A stretch of DNA of 34,136 nucleotides from Pseudomonadota bacterium (lineage in GTDB: Bacteria > Pseudomonadota > Gammaproteobacteria > Burkholderiales > Burkholderiaceae_C). A program made the translations under genes and the position numbers. The notes under the pieces are model-generated. The model ran no database searches. It saw only the letters and a program-made list of their open reading frames with translations, and was not told the origin of the DNA. Each line of letters starts with the position of its first letter. Positions within the stretch are counted from its first letter, which is position 1. Shown piece by piece: positions 20,217-27,906 of the stretch. The DNA lies in NCBI GenBank assembly GCA_021804595.1, contig JAJZHH010000015.1, positions 1-34,136 on the forward strand, read 5' to 3'.

Positions 20217-21326
20217 ATGGATGCCCTGACCGCTTACGCCGCCGAGCGCCTGCGAGCCGGCGCCACGCCCGAGCAGATCGAAGCCGAGCTGGCACTGTTG
20301 GGCTGGGGCCCGGAACAGGCGCGATCGGCGCTGCGCGAGGCGCTGATCGGGCGCGGCGCGCCGGAGGCGCCGGCTGCGGCCCCGGCGCCGCAGCCGTCGA
20401 CCGCGCTCGACGTCGGCATGAGCCTGTTCGGCTTCGCGCTGCTGACGACCGTCATCTGGGCCATGATCGATCTCGGCTTCGGCCTCGCCGACCAGGCCTT
20501 CCCGGCCCTGCTGGGTGGGCTCGAGCCCCGCGCCCTGGCACGCTCGATCCACGGCGCGATGGCGGCGCTGTTGGTCGCGCTGCCCGGCTACGCGTTGACG
20601 ATGCGTTGGTGGTTCGCGCGGTATGGCGCTGCCGCGAAGCGGCGCGAGCCGGCACTGACGCGCTGGTTCACCTATGGCGTGCTGCTGTGCGCGTCGCTGA
20701 CCATGATCGGCGACCTGATCGCGGTGGTCTACGCGCTGCTGCAAGGCGAAGCGACGACGCGTTTCGCGCTGAAGGCGGCGTGGCTGCTGCTGATCGCGGT
20801 GCTCGTTTTCGCGCTGTACGGGCTCGAGCGCCGCCAGTTGCAATACGGACGCTCGCCGCCACGCGCCGCGCTGACGGCGATCGGCGCCGCTGCAGTCGTG
20901 CTGGCACTGAGCGGCTTCGCGCTCGGCCTGAAGCTGGCCGGCACGCCGCCCCAGGCCCGCGCGCAGGCACTCGACGTCGAGCGCACGAATCGGCTGCTCC
21001 GGCTGGCCGGCTGCATCGAGCGCTCCGCGCGCGACGGCGGCGAACTGCCGGCCTCGCTCGACGCGCTGCTCGCGTTACCGAGCGGTGCCGAGTGCAGCAT
21101 CGCCGCGCGCGATCCGCTGACGCAGCGGCCCTTCGCGTATCGCGTGCTGGTGCCGATGCGCGATCGCGGCGCCGGGCGTGATGGCCGCTTCGAGCTGTGC
21201 GCCGACTTCAACCTCGCCGCGCCGGCCACGGCTGCAGGTGGCGCGCTGGGCCCGTGGCAGCGGCACGGCGCAGGCCACCAGTGCCGCGCGCTCGATGTGC
21301 GCACGCCGGTCGCCGCGTCGCACTGA
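20217..21326 (+). CDS. Membrane protein with DUF5671-like region
   Basis: A 369-residue protein of unknown function. Residues 1-45 (AYAAERLRAGATPEQIEAELALLGWGPEQARSAL split by Gly) look like a small UBA-like or helical motif, followed by an Ala/Pro linker. Then come about five to six membrane segments from residue 62 (SLFGFALLTTVIWAMIDLGF) to about 245, resembling DUF5671. A soluble C-terminal part of about 120 residues has three cysteines. GAGGTG 4 bases upstream supports the ATG at 20217. A four-codon mini-frame (ATG ACG AGG TGA) ends 3 bases before the start. It converges on the thioesterase gene. Confidence 0.6.
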   Translation: MDALTAYAAERLRAGATPEQIEAELALLGWGPEQARSALREALIGRGAPEAPAAAPAPQPSTALDVGMSLFGFALLTTVIWAMIDLGFGLADQAFPALLGGLEPRALARSIHGAMAALLVALPGYALTMRWWFARYGAAAKRREPALTRWFTYGVLLCASLTMIGDLIAVVYALLQGEATTRFALKAAWLLLIAVLVFALYGLERRQLQYGRSPPRAALTAIGAAAVVLALSGFALGLKLAGTPPQARAQALDVERTNRLLRLAGCIERSARDGGELPASLDALLALPSGAECSIAARDPLTQRPFAYRVLVPMRDRGAGRDGRFELCADFNLAAPATAAGGALGPWQRHGAGHQCRALDVRTPVAASH

Positions 21327-21357
21327 GGCGGCCGTCCACAGCGGCGGCCGCGCCGGC

Positions 21358-21867
21358 TCAGCTCGCCGACGGCCGCCGCGTCGCGGCGAAACGCGCCGCG
21401 AGCTCCTGGCGCAGTTCGCGGCGCAGTCGCGCCGCGTCGTTGCGCCGGATTTCCTCGACCGTGCGCGGCTGCCAAGGCGGCACCACGCTCGGGTGTCCGT
21501 CGTCGTCGACCGCGACCATGGTCAGGAAGCAGCTGTTGACGTGGCGCCTGAGCTGGCTGCGGATGTCTTCGGCGACGACCTTGATGCCGACTTCCATCGA
21601 CGTGCGCCCGGTGTGGTTGACGCTGGCCAGGAAGGTGACGATCTCGCCGACGTGGATCGGCTCGAGGAACATCACCTGGTCGACGCTGAGGGTCACGACG
21701 TAGCGCCCGGCGTAGCGGCTGGCGCAGGCGTAAGCGACCTGGTCGAGCAGCTTGAGGATCGAGCCGCCGTGCACGTTGCCGGCGAAGTTCGCCATGTCCG
21801 GGGTCATCAGCAGCGACATCGTCAGCTGGTGCTTCGGCGCCTGCATGGTCGATTCCATGGCGCTCAT
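21358..21867 (-). CDS. Hotdog-fold acyl-CoA thioesterase
   Basis: Predicted acyl-CoA hydrolase of the YciA/ACOT type, 169 residues. The N-terminal MTPDMANFAGNVHGGSILKL is the conserved hotdog entry; Asn26-31 region and Asp42 of LLDQVAY form the likely active site. EPIHVGEIVTFLASVNHTG and SMEVGIKVVAED fit the central helix and strands. No signal peptide is present, so it is cytosolic. Its ATG overlaps the preceding stop as ATGA, so it is translationally coupled to the TPR-like gene. It is the last gene of the dsbA-TPR-thioesterase trio. Acyl-chain preference cannot be predicted. Confidence 0.88.
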   Translation of the reverse strand: MSAMESTMQAPKHQLTMSLLMTPDMANFAGNVHGGSILKLLDQVAYACASRYAGRYVVTLSVDQVMFLEPIHVGEIVTFLASVNHTGRTSMEVGIKVVAEDIRSQLRRHVNSCFLTMVAVDDDGHPSVVPPWQPRTVEEIRRNDAARLRRELRQELAARFAATRRPSAS

Positions 21868-22616
21868 GCCCCCGCGTCGAGTTCGTCGATCTGCTGGCGC
21901 GCCAGCGCCAGCCGCTGCAGCAGGCCCGGCGGCGTCGCCGCGCCGAGCTCGCTCTGCAGGCTGTCCCACAGCGTCGCGGCCTGCGCGAAACACTGCCGCG
22001 CGGCGGCACGCTCGCCAAGCCGACGCAGCGCGGCGCCCTGGAAACCGTAGCCGTTGGCCAGTGCGTCGAGCCGCTGCGGCTCGGGCTGCTCGCGCTCGCC
22101 GGCCGCCGCGCTCCACGTTGCGGTGGCCCGCGCCGCGGCGCGGGCCGCCGCGGCGGCGTCGCCGGCGGCCAGCTGCAGCCTGGCCTGCTCGAAGCTGCTG
22201 TGCGCGAGCACGTCGGCGAGCTCGGCCGTGTACAGCTCGCTGGCGCGGCGCTGCAGCGCCTGCCAACGCTCGATCGCCGCGGCATAGGCGGCCACCGCCT
22301 CGACGCCGTCACCGCGCGCGCGCAACAGATCGGCACGGCCGAGGTGCAGCGCAGCGACACGGTAGGTACGCGCGTCGCGCTCGGCCGCGCTGCCCGCGTC
22401 GGCGTCGGCGTCGAGCAGCGCGACGGCCTGCGCCCACAAGTCGAGCGCGGCCTGCGCGTCGCCGTTGGCCGCGGCCGCGGCACCCAGCGCGCGATAGGCC
22501 GTGGCCGTCGCGTCGCGCTCACCGGCGCCGCACGCGTCGCGCCGGGCCGGCGCCAACGCCTCCCACAGCGCGACGAGCTCGCGCTGCCGCCGCAGGCTGT
22601 CTTCGCCCGGCGCCAT
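21864..22616 (-). CDS. TPR-like hypothetical protein
   Basis: A 250-residue Ala-rich, all-helical protein that I do not recognise. Repeated helix pairs such as AYRALGAAAAANGDAQAALDLWAQAVAL, EAVAAYAAAIERWQAL and GFQGAALRRLGERAAARQCF have TPR-like spacing. It carries no signal peptide or membrane segment. The ATG at 22616 overlaps the dsbA stop as TGATG, and its own TGA overlaps the next ATG, so it sits in a tight coupled operon. It probably acts as a protein-interaction scaffold, but this is inference from the fold alone. Confidence 0.7.
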   Translation of the reverse strand: MAPGEDSLRRQRELVALWEALAPARRDACGAGERDATATAYRALGAAAAANGDAQAALDLWAQAVALLDADADAGSAAERDARTYRVAALHLGRADLLRARGDGVEAVAAYAAAIERWQALQRRASELYTAELADVLAHSSFEQARLQLAAGDAAAAARAAARATATWSAAAGEREQPEPQRLDALANGYGFQGAALRRLGERAAARQCFAQAATLWDSLQSELGAATPPGLLQRLALARQQIDELDAGA

Positions 22617-23266
22617 CAATGCGCGCCGTGCACTTGCGCGATCAGCGCGTCGACCACCTGCAGCACCGCTTCCATCGACGGCGTCCCCGGCAGGTCGGCC
22701 GACGCGACGTAACGCCCCTGCACCGCCAGCGACGGCACGCCCTGGATCTGGTAGGCGGTGGTCAGCTCGGCCGCGCGCCGCGCCTGCATCTGCACCGAGA
22801 ACGAGTTGTAGGCGTTGAGGAACTGCTGGCGCGGCACGCCCTGCTTCTGCAGCCAGTCGGCCATCTGCTCGGGGGTCTCGAGCTTAATGCCCTGCTGGTG
22901 GATCGCGGCGAACACGCGCGCCTGCAGCGCGCCGACCTTGCCCAGCGCAAGCAGCGCGTAGTACAGGCGCTGTTGCGGCACGAAGCGTGCCCCCCACATC
23001 ACCGGAACGCGCTCCAGCACGACGTAGGGCGGCAGCTGCCGAGCCCAGGCTTCGAGCGTGGGCTCGAATTCGGCGCAGTGCGGGCAGTCGTACCAGAAGA
23101 ACTCCATCACGACGACCTTGCCCGCCGGGCTCACCGGCTGCGGCACCGGCAGCGTCAGGAAATCGTGGCCGCTGACCGGCGCCGCGGCACCTGCCGGCGT
23201 CGCGCCGAGCAGCGCGGCGAACATCAAGGCGACCATCCACACCCGCATCGTCCAGGCGCGTTTCAT
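22616..23266 (-). CDS. dsbA: DsbA-type periplasmic thiol:disulfide interchange protein
   Basis: Exported oxidoreductase that introduces disulfide bonds in the periplasm; 216 residues. A signal peptide covers about residues 1-28, ending ATPAGAAAP. The thioredoxin-fold active site is CPHC at 61-64 in FFWYDCPHCAEFEP, with cis-Pro178 in QGVPSLAV; CPHC is the DsbA dithiol and is strongly oxidising. The rest fits the DsbA helical insertion, including VPVMWGARFVPQQRLYYALL. GAGAAG lies about 10 bases upstream of the ATG. It heads a minus-strand operon with the TPR-like and thioesterase genes. DsbB is not in the window. Confidence 0.94.
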   Translation of the reverse strand: MKRAWTMRVWMVALMFAALLGATPAGAAAPVSGHDFLTLPVPQPVSPAGKVVVMEFFWYDCPHCAEFEPTLEAWARQLPPYVVLERVPVMWGARFVPQQRLYYALLALGKVGALQARVFAAIHQQGIKLETPEQMADWLQKQGVPRQQFLNAYNSFSVQMQARRAAELTTAYQIQGVPSLAVQGRYVASADLPGTPSMEAVLQVVDALIAQVHGAH

Positions 23267-23402
23267 TTCGAGCTTCTCTCCATGTCATGGCCGGCGCGGA
23301 TCGCCGGCGGCCAGGCGCACAGTCTAGACCCGGCGCCGCACAGCCGGCTGACTGCGCGATGACGATCGCGTCATCTTCGCGCGCAGCCACGGCGGCGCCG
23401 CG

Positions 23403-23431
23403 TTGACAGCGCCGCGGCTTTCTGCTGAAGT
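23403..23431 (+). promoter_or_regulatory. possible promoter for the YbjQ-like mini-gene
   Basis: A perfect TTGACA at 23403-23408 is followed after exactly 17 bases by TGAAGT (23426-23431), a poor -10 (three of six). It lies 28 bases upstream of the ATG at 23459, in the divergent gap from dsbA. Confidence 0.35.
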
Positions 23432-23458
23432 GCGGCCAACGCAGCAAGGGCAGACACG

Positions 23459-23662
23459 ATGCGGGTGACGACGACTGAGAACATCCCCGGCTACCGCATC
23501 ACCGAAGGCAAGGGGCATGTGTTCGGCCTGGGCCCGCCGCCGCGCGACCCCGGCCCCTGGGACGCCGCCGACGAGCGCTTCGTCGACCCGGCCAGCGGCA
23601 AGGTGACGACGGTGTCGCCCAACCGCCGGACCGACGAGCGGCGCTACGACGCCGACGTATGA
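23459..23662 (+). CDS. Small protein with YbjQ-like N-terminus
   Basis: A 67-residue protein of unknown function. The first 23 residues (MRVTTTENIPGYRITEG and on to GHVFG) closely resemble the N-terminal strands of YbjQ/DUF74 proteins, but the typical remainder of about 80 residues is missing. The tail is unrelated: LGPPPRDPGPWDAADERF followed by DPASGKVTTVSP and a charged end. No frameshift restoring YbjQ was found in the next bases. Its TGA overlaps a possible ATG at 23659 as ATGA. It may be a genuine mini-protein, a degenerate remnant, or a fusion. Codon use looks like its neighbours. Confidence 0.6.
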   Translation: MRVTTTENIPGYRITEGKGHVFGLGPPPRDPGPWDAADERFVDPASGKVTTVSPNRRTDERRYDADV

Positions 23663-23685
23663 TCGCCCCGAAGGAGAAGACCCCG

Positions 23686-24111
23686 ATGAACCGACTGCGC
23701 CTGACCGTCATCGCCGCGCTGACCCTGTACGCCGGCACCGCCTTCGCCGACCCGATCGTCGGCGCCGCGTTGACCCGCTACCTGCAGCCCTTCCACACCT
23801 TCAACGGCCAGCCGCTGATCGCGCTGCTGGCGCCATACGGCGTCAAGCCGATCGCCGCCGAAATCACCTCGACCGACGCCGGACGCACCATCGTCGACCT
23901 GACCTTGCGCACCGAGGCGTTCAAGCTGCCGTGCGCTGCGCTGCGCGACTGGTTCGTCAACAGCGCCGGTGACGCCGGTCGCGGCGACGCCACCGTCGAG
24001 TTCCCGGTCGCGGCCAGCCGCATGCCCGACCAGGCCCCCGACGCGTCCGGCGACCCGGTGCTGTACTGGCTGCAGACCGGGCGCTGCGCCGGCGCCGCAT
24101 CGGGCGGTTGA
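23686..24111 (+). CDS. Small exported protein of unknown function
   Basis: A 141-residue protein. The ATG at 23686 is preferred over 23659 because AAGGAG (23671-23676) lies 9 bases upstream and the product then begins with a clean signal peptide, MNRLRLTVIAALTLYAGTAF, cleaved before ADP or DP. The mature part is about 118 residues with two cysteines (CAALRDW and GRCAG) that could form a disulfide. No domain is recognised. It follows the mini-gene by 23 bases, likely in one transcript, and converges on the histidine kinase gene 34 bases away. Location is predicted to be the periplasm. Confidence 0.75.
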   Translation: MNRLRLTVIAALTLYAGTAFADPIVGAALTRYLQPFHTFNGQPLIALLAPYGVKPIAAEITSTDAGRTIVDLTLRTEAFKLPCAALRDWFVNSAGDAGRGDATVEFPVAASRMPDQAPDASGDPVLYWLQTGRCAGAASGG

Positions 24112-24145
24112 GCACGGCGGCGCCGACGCGCCAGGCCCGCGGCCC

Positions 24146-26554
24146 TCAGCACGCCGACGCGCGCACCGTATCGGGCAGGTGGAGGCAGAAGACCGCGCCG
24201 CGGCCGGGCTCGGCGTGCGCGCGCACTTCGCCGCCGTGGCGGCGCGCGATGCGCTGCACAGTGGCCAGGCCGATGCCCATGCCGGGGAACTCGTCCTGCC
24301 GGTGCAGGCGCTGGAAGGGCTGGAACAGGCGCTTGGCGTACGCCATGTCGAAACCGGCGCCGTTGTCGCGCACGCAGATCCAGCGCCGGCCGTCGCAGTT
24401 TTCGGCGTAGACCTCGATGCGTGCCAGGTCGGCCCTGGCGCTGTACTTCCACGCGTTGTCGAGCAGATTGCCCAGCGCCGACTCGAGCATGCGCGCGTCG
24501 CCCGCCACCGACAGCCCCGGTTCGACGCGAACGTCGACGCGGCGCTGCGGCTCGCGCGTGCCGAGCTCGCGCAGCACCCGCGCGGCCATCGCCGAGACGT
24601 CGACCGGCGTGCGTTCGACTTCGCCGCGCGTGGTGCGCGACAGTGCGAGGATGCCGTCGATCAGGTCGCCCATGCGCCGGCTCGCAGCACTGATTTCGCG
24701 CAGGTCGACGGCGGCGTCGTCGCCGAGCGCATCGCCGAGGTCCTCGCGCAGCGCCTGCGCGAAGCCGCTCATCGCGCGCAGCGGCGCGCGCAGGTCGTGC
24801 GACACCGCGTAGGCGAAGGCGTCGAGCTCGGCGTTGGCCGCGGCCAGCTCGGCGGTGCGCTCCGCAACTCTGATCTCGAGCCCGGCGTTGAGCTCGCCGA
24901 TCGCGCGCCGCGCTTCCACCAGCCGGGTGATGTCCTCGGTGAAGATCACGATGCCGCCGATCGCGCCGTCGGCGGCGTGCCACGGACGCACTTCCCAGCG
25001 CAGCCAGCGCTCGCTGGCGTCGGCGCGCTCGAAACGGTCCTCGTCACAGCGGATCACTTCGCCGGCCAGAGCGCGCGCGTGCACCGCCTTCCACGCCGCG
25101 CCGATCTCGGGGAAGATCGCATAGTGCGACACGCCCAGCAGCGACCGGCCGCCGAGGCCGTAGTCCTCGATCCAGCGCCGGCTCGCCGCCAGGTAGCGCA
25201 GCTCGCGATCGAACATCGCCAGCGCGGCCGGCGCGTGGTCGATCAGCAGCTGCAGGCGCTGCTGGCTTTCGGCCAGCGCCGCCTCGGCCGCCTTGCGTGT
25301 CGAGATGTCCTCAATGACCGCGACGAAATAGTCCGGCGCGCCTTCGCGCGTACGCACCAGCGACACCGTCAGATTGACCCAGACGCGCTCGCCGCCTTGG
25401 CGCAGATAGCGCTTTTCCAGCGTGTAGCTGCCGATTTCGCCGCCCAGCAGCCGGCGCAGCTCGACGAGGTCGGCGTCGAGGTCGTCGGGGTGCGTGATGT
25501 CGAGGAAGCGGCGCGTGAGCAGCTCGTCGGCGCCGTAGCCGGTGATCTGGCACAGCCTGGCGTTGACGCGCAGAAAGCTCCCGTCGAGCGCGACCAGCGC
25601 GATGCCGGTGGCGGCCTGCTCGAAGGTGGCCTGGAAACGTCCTTCGCTTTCCTGCAGCCGCTCGCGCGCACGCTGGCGTTCGACTGCGCGCAGCTGAGCC
25701 AGTTGCGCGTACAGGGTGCCGTTGCTGTAGAAGACCATCAGCAGCACCGCTGCGGCGGCCAGCAGGCCGTAGACACGTCCGGCGTACCAGCCGAGGTCGA
25801 AGCGCGCATGGTTGAGCACCGCGGCCAGCGCCGTGTCGAACATGTCGGCCGCCACCGCGACCAGCAGCCACAGGTCGAGCAGCGCGCGCGGGCGCTTGCG
25901 CCACAGCGCGAGCAGCGCGCCGCCACCGCACAGCCAGGTGGCCAGCGCCACCGCGAACTTGCGCGTTCCGTCGAGATTGCCACGCATCAGCGGCGGCAGG
26001 TGCGCCGCCGGCGACACCGCGGCCCAGGCCAGCAGCGCCGCCAGTGCCGGCACGCCCAGCCCCAGCGCCAGCCACGCCAGGCGTCGCGCGCGCGCTCGCG
26101 GCAGCGGCACCGGCGCGCCGCGGGCGAGCCGCGCATAGGCCAGCACGAACAGCGCGTAGCCGCCGTGCCACAGGAAATAGAGCCACGCCGTGCCTTCGTA
26201 GGCGTTGCCGAACAGGCCGTCGGGCGCGAACAGTTGCGGGAACTCGAACGTGTGGAGAATCCCCATCAGCGCCGCGAACAGATAGCCGGCGACCAGCGAC
26301 AGCATCGCGACGCTCGGCCGCATCATGTATTGGCCGAGCAGCAGCGCCGCGGCGGTCGCGGCGACCACGACGTAGGCCGACTGCACGCCGGGCAGGAAAG
26401 CCGGCTCGCCGGCGAACTGCACGCGCGCGAAAGGCGCCGCCAGCACGAACAGCGCCAGCGACACGCCGAACACGGCCAGCGCCAGGCGCTGCTGCGCCGC
26501 GCTCGGCGCCGCGGTCGACAGGTAGAGGTCGTCGTCGGATTCGATTCCGGCCAT
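24146..26554 (-). CDS. MASE4-PAS-PAS sensor histidine kinase
   Basis: A membrane sensor kinase, 802 residues. A MASE4-like sensory region (residues 20-280; PFARVQFAGEPAFLPGVQSA, GILHTFEFPQLF, WLYFLWHGGYALFVLAYA) has about eight membrane segments. Two PAS domains follow (about 301-420 and 430-550). HisKA carries His586 in SHDLRAPL, and HATPase has NLLDNAWKYS at 696-705, DNGAGFD at 730-736 and GMGIGLA at 758-764. There is no receiver domain, and no response regulator gene is adjacent. The ATG at 26554 is preferred; a GTG at 26617 remains possible. It lies 153 bases downstream of prpF on the same strand. The signal and partner are unknown. Confidence 0.88.
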   Translation of the reverse strand: MAGIESDDDLYLSTAAPSAAQQRLALAVFGVSLALFVLAAPFARVQFAGEPAFLPGVQSAYVVVAATAAALLLGQYMMRPSVAMLSLVAGYLFAALMGILHTFEFPQLFAPDGLFGNAYEGTAWLYFLWHGGYALFVLAYARLARGAPVPLPRARARRLAWLALGLGVPALAALLAWAAVSPAAHLPPLMRGNLDGTRKFAVALATWLCGGGALLALWRKRPRALLDLWLLVAVAADMFDTALAAVLNHARFDLGWYAGRVYGLLAAAAVLLMVFYSNGTLYAQLAQLRAVERQRARERLQESEGRFQATFEQAATGIALVALDGSFLRVNARLCQITGYGADELLTRRFLDITHPDDLDADLVELRRLLGGEIGSYTLEKRYLRQGGERVWVNLTVSLVRTREGAPDYFVAVIEDISTRKAAEAALAESQQRLQLLIDHAPAALAMFDRELRYLAASRRWIEDYGLGGRSLLGVSHYAIFPEIGAAWKAVHARALAGEVIRCDEDRFERADASERWLRWEVRPWHAADGAIGGIVIFTEDITRLVEARRAIGELNAGLEIRVAERTAELAAANAELDAFAYAVSHDLRAPLRAMSGFAQALREDLGDALGDDAAVDLREISAASRRMGDLIDGILALSRTTRGEVERTPVDVSAMAARVLRELGTREPQRRVDVRVEPGLSVAGDARMLESALGNLLDNAWKYSARADLARIEVYAENCDGRRWICVRDNGAGFDMAYAKRLFQPFQRLHRQDEFPGMGIGLATVQRIARRHGGEVRAHAEPGRGAVFCLHLPDTVRASAC

Positions 26555-26707
26555 CGCGGTGTCGGCTCGCGGCCAGCGAGCCAGCGTGCCCGCAGCAGCC
26601 CTGCGGGCGGGGCGCACAGGCCCGCGAAACGCCGCGCCGGAGCGCGTCGACCGCGGGGCTGCGTCCGATGCTAGCAGCGCGCGCGGCGCCGCGTCACCCT
26701 GGACGCG

Positions 26708-27892
26708 TCAGAACGCGTCGCCGGGAATGCGCACCCAGCCTTCCATCAGCACGCGCGCGCTGCGGCTCATCACCGCCTTGGTCACACGCCACTGGCCGTC
26801 GTCAACGCACGCCTCGGCGCCGACGCGCAAGGTCCCCGACGGGTGGCCGAAACGCACGCTGCCGCGCTCGCCGCCACCGGCGGCGAGGTTGACCAGCGTG
26901 CCGGGAATCGCCGCGGCGGCACCGATGGCCACCGCCGCGGTGCCCATCATCGCGTGGTGCAGCTTGCCCATCGACATCGCGCGCACCAGCAGGTCGATGT
27001 CGGCGGCGCGCACCGGCTTGCCGCTGGAGGCGACGTAGTCGGCCGGCGGCGCGACGAACGCGACCTTGGGCGTGTGCTGGCGAGTCGCGGCGTCCTCGAT
27101 GCGATCGATCAGCCCCATGCGCACCGCGCCCCACGCGCGTATCGTCTCGAAACGCTTGAGCGCGGCGTCGTCGCCGTTGATCGCGCCCTGCAGCTCGGTG
27201 CCGGTGTAGCCGAGCGCGGCCGCGTCGACGAAGATGGTCGGAATGCCGGCGTTGATCAGCGTCGCACGCAGGCTGCCGACGCCCGGCACCTCGAGCGTGT
27301 CGACGACGTTGCCGGTCGGGAACATCGCGCCGCCGCCGCCCTCCTCGTCGGCCGAAGGGTCGACGAACTCGAGTTCGACCTCGGCGGCCGGGAAGGTGAC
27401 GCCGTCGAGCTCGAAGTCGCCGGTCTCCTGCACCTGGCCGTCGCGCATCGGCACCTGCGCGACGATGGTCTTGCCGATGTTGGCCTGCCAGATGCGCACG
27501 GTGGCGACGCCGTCGCGCGGCACGCCGTCGACCAGCCCGGCGGCGATCGCGAACGGGCCGACCGCGGCCGACAGATTGCCGCAGTTGCCGCTCCAGTCAA
27601 CGAAGTCGGTGTCGATCGAGACCTGGCCGAACAGGTAGTCGACGTCGTGGCCGGGGCGGCTGCTGCGCGCCACGAGCACCGTCTTGCTGGTGCTCGAGGT
27701 GGCGCCGCCCATGCCGTCGATCTGCTTGGCGTAGGGGTCGGGGCTGCCGATCACGCGCTGCAGCAGCGCGTCGCGCGCGCGCCCGGGCACGCGCGCCGCC
27801 TCAGGCAGGTCGTCGAGGCGGAAGAACACGCCCTTGCTGGTGCCGCCGCGCATATACGTGGCGGGAATGCGGATCTGCGGAACTTGCGACAT
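26708..27892 (-). CDS. prpF: 2-methylaconitate cis-trans isomerase PrpF
   Basis: Isomerises the 2-methylaconitate made by AcnD so that an aconitase can hydrate it to 2-methylisocitrate. The product has 394 residues, normal for PrpF. The N-terminus IRIPATYMRGGTSKGVFF and the GSPDPYAKQIDGMGGATSSTSK segment are family hallmarks, and the diaminopimelate epimerase-like fold is expected. GGAG lies 7 bases upstream of the ATG at 27892. The same frame stays open into acnD sequence further upstream, but that is a shadow of acnD. It begins 14 bases after acnD and is the last prp gene. Cytosolic. Confidence 0.95.
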   Translation of the reverse strand: MSQVPQIRIPATYMRGGTSKGVFFRLDDLPEAARVPGRARDALLQRVIGSPDPYAKQIDGMGGATSSTSKTVLVARSSRPGHDVDYLFGQVSIDTDFVDWSGNCGNLSAAVGPFAIAAGLVDGVPRDGVATVRIWQANIGKTIVAQVPMRDGQVQETGDFELDGVTFPAAEVELEFVDPSADEEGGGGAMFPTGNVVDTLEVPGVGSLRATLINAGIPTIFVDAAALGYTGTELQGAINGDDAALKRFETIRAWGAVRMGLIDRIEDAATRQHTPKVAFVAPPADYVASSGKPVRAADIDLLVRAMSMGKLHHAMMGTAAVAIGAAAAIPGTLVNLAAGGGERGSVRFGHPSGTLRVGAEACVDDGQWRVTKAVMSRSARVLMEGWVRIPGDAF

Positions 27893-27906
27893 CACTCGAC
27901 TCCGTG

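Noticed and set aside
23969-26674. 901-codon open frame opposite the histidine kinase
   Set aside because: Antisense shadow of the kinase, with no ribosome site or domain.
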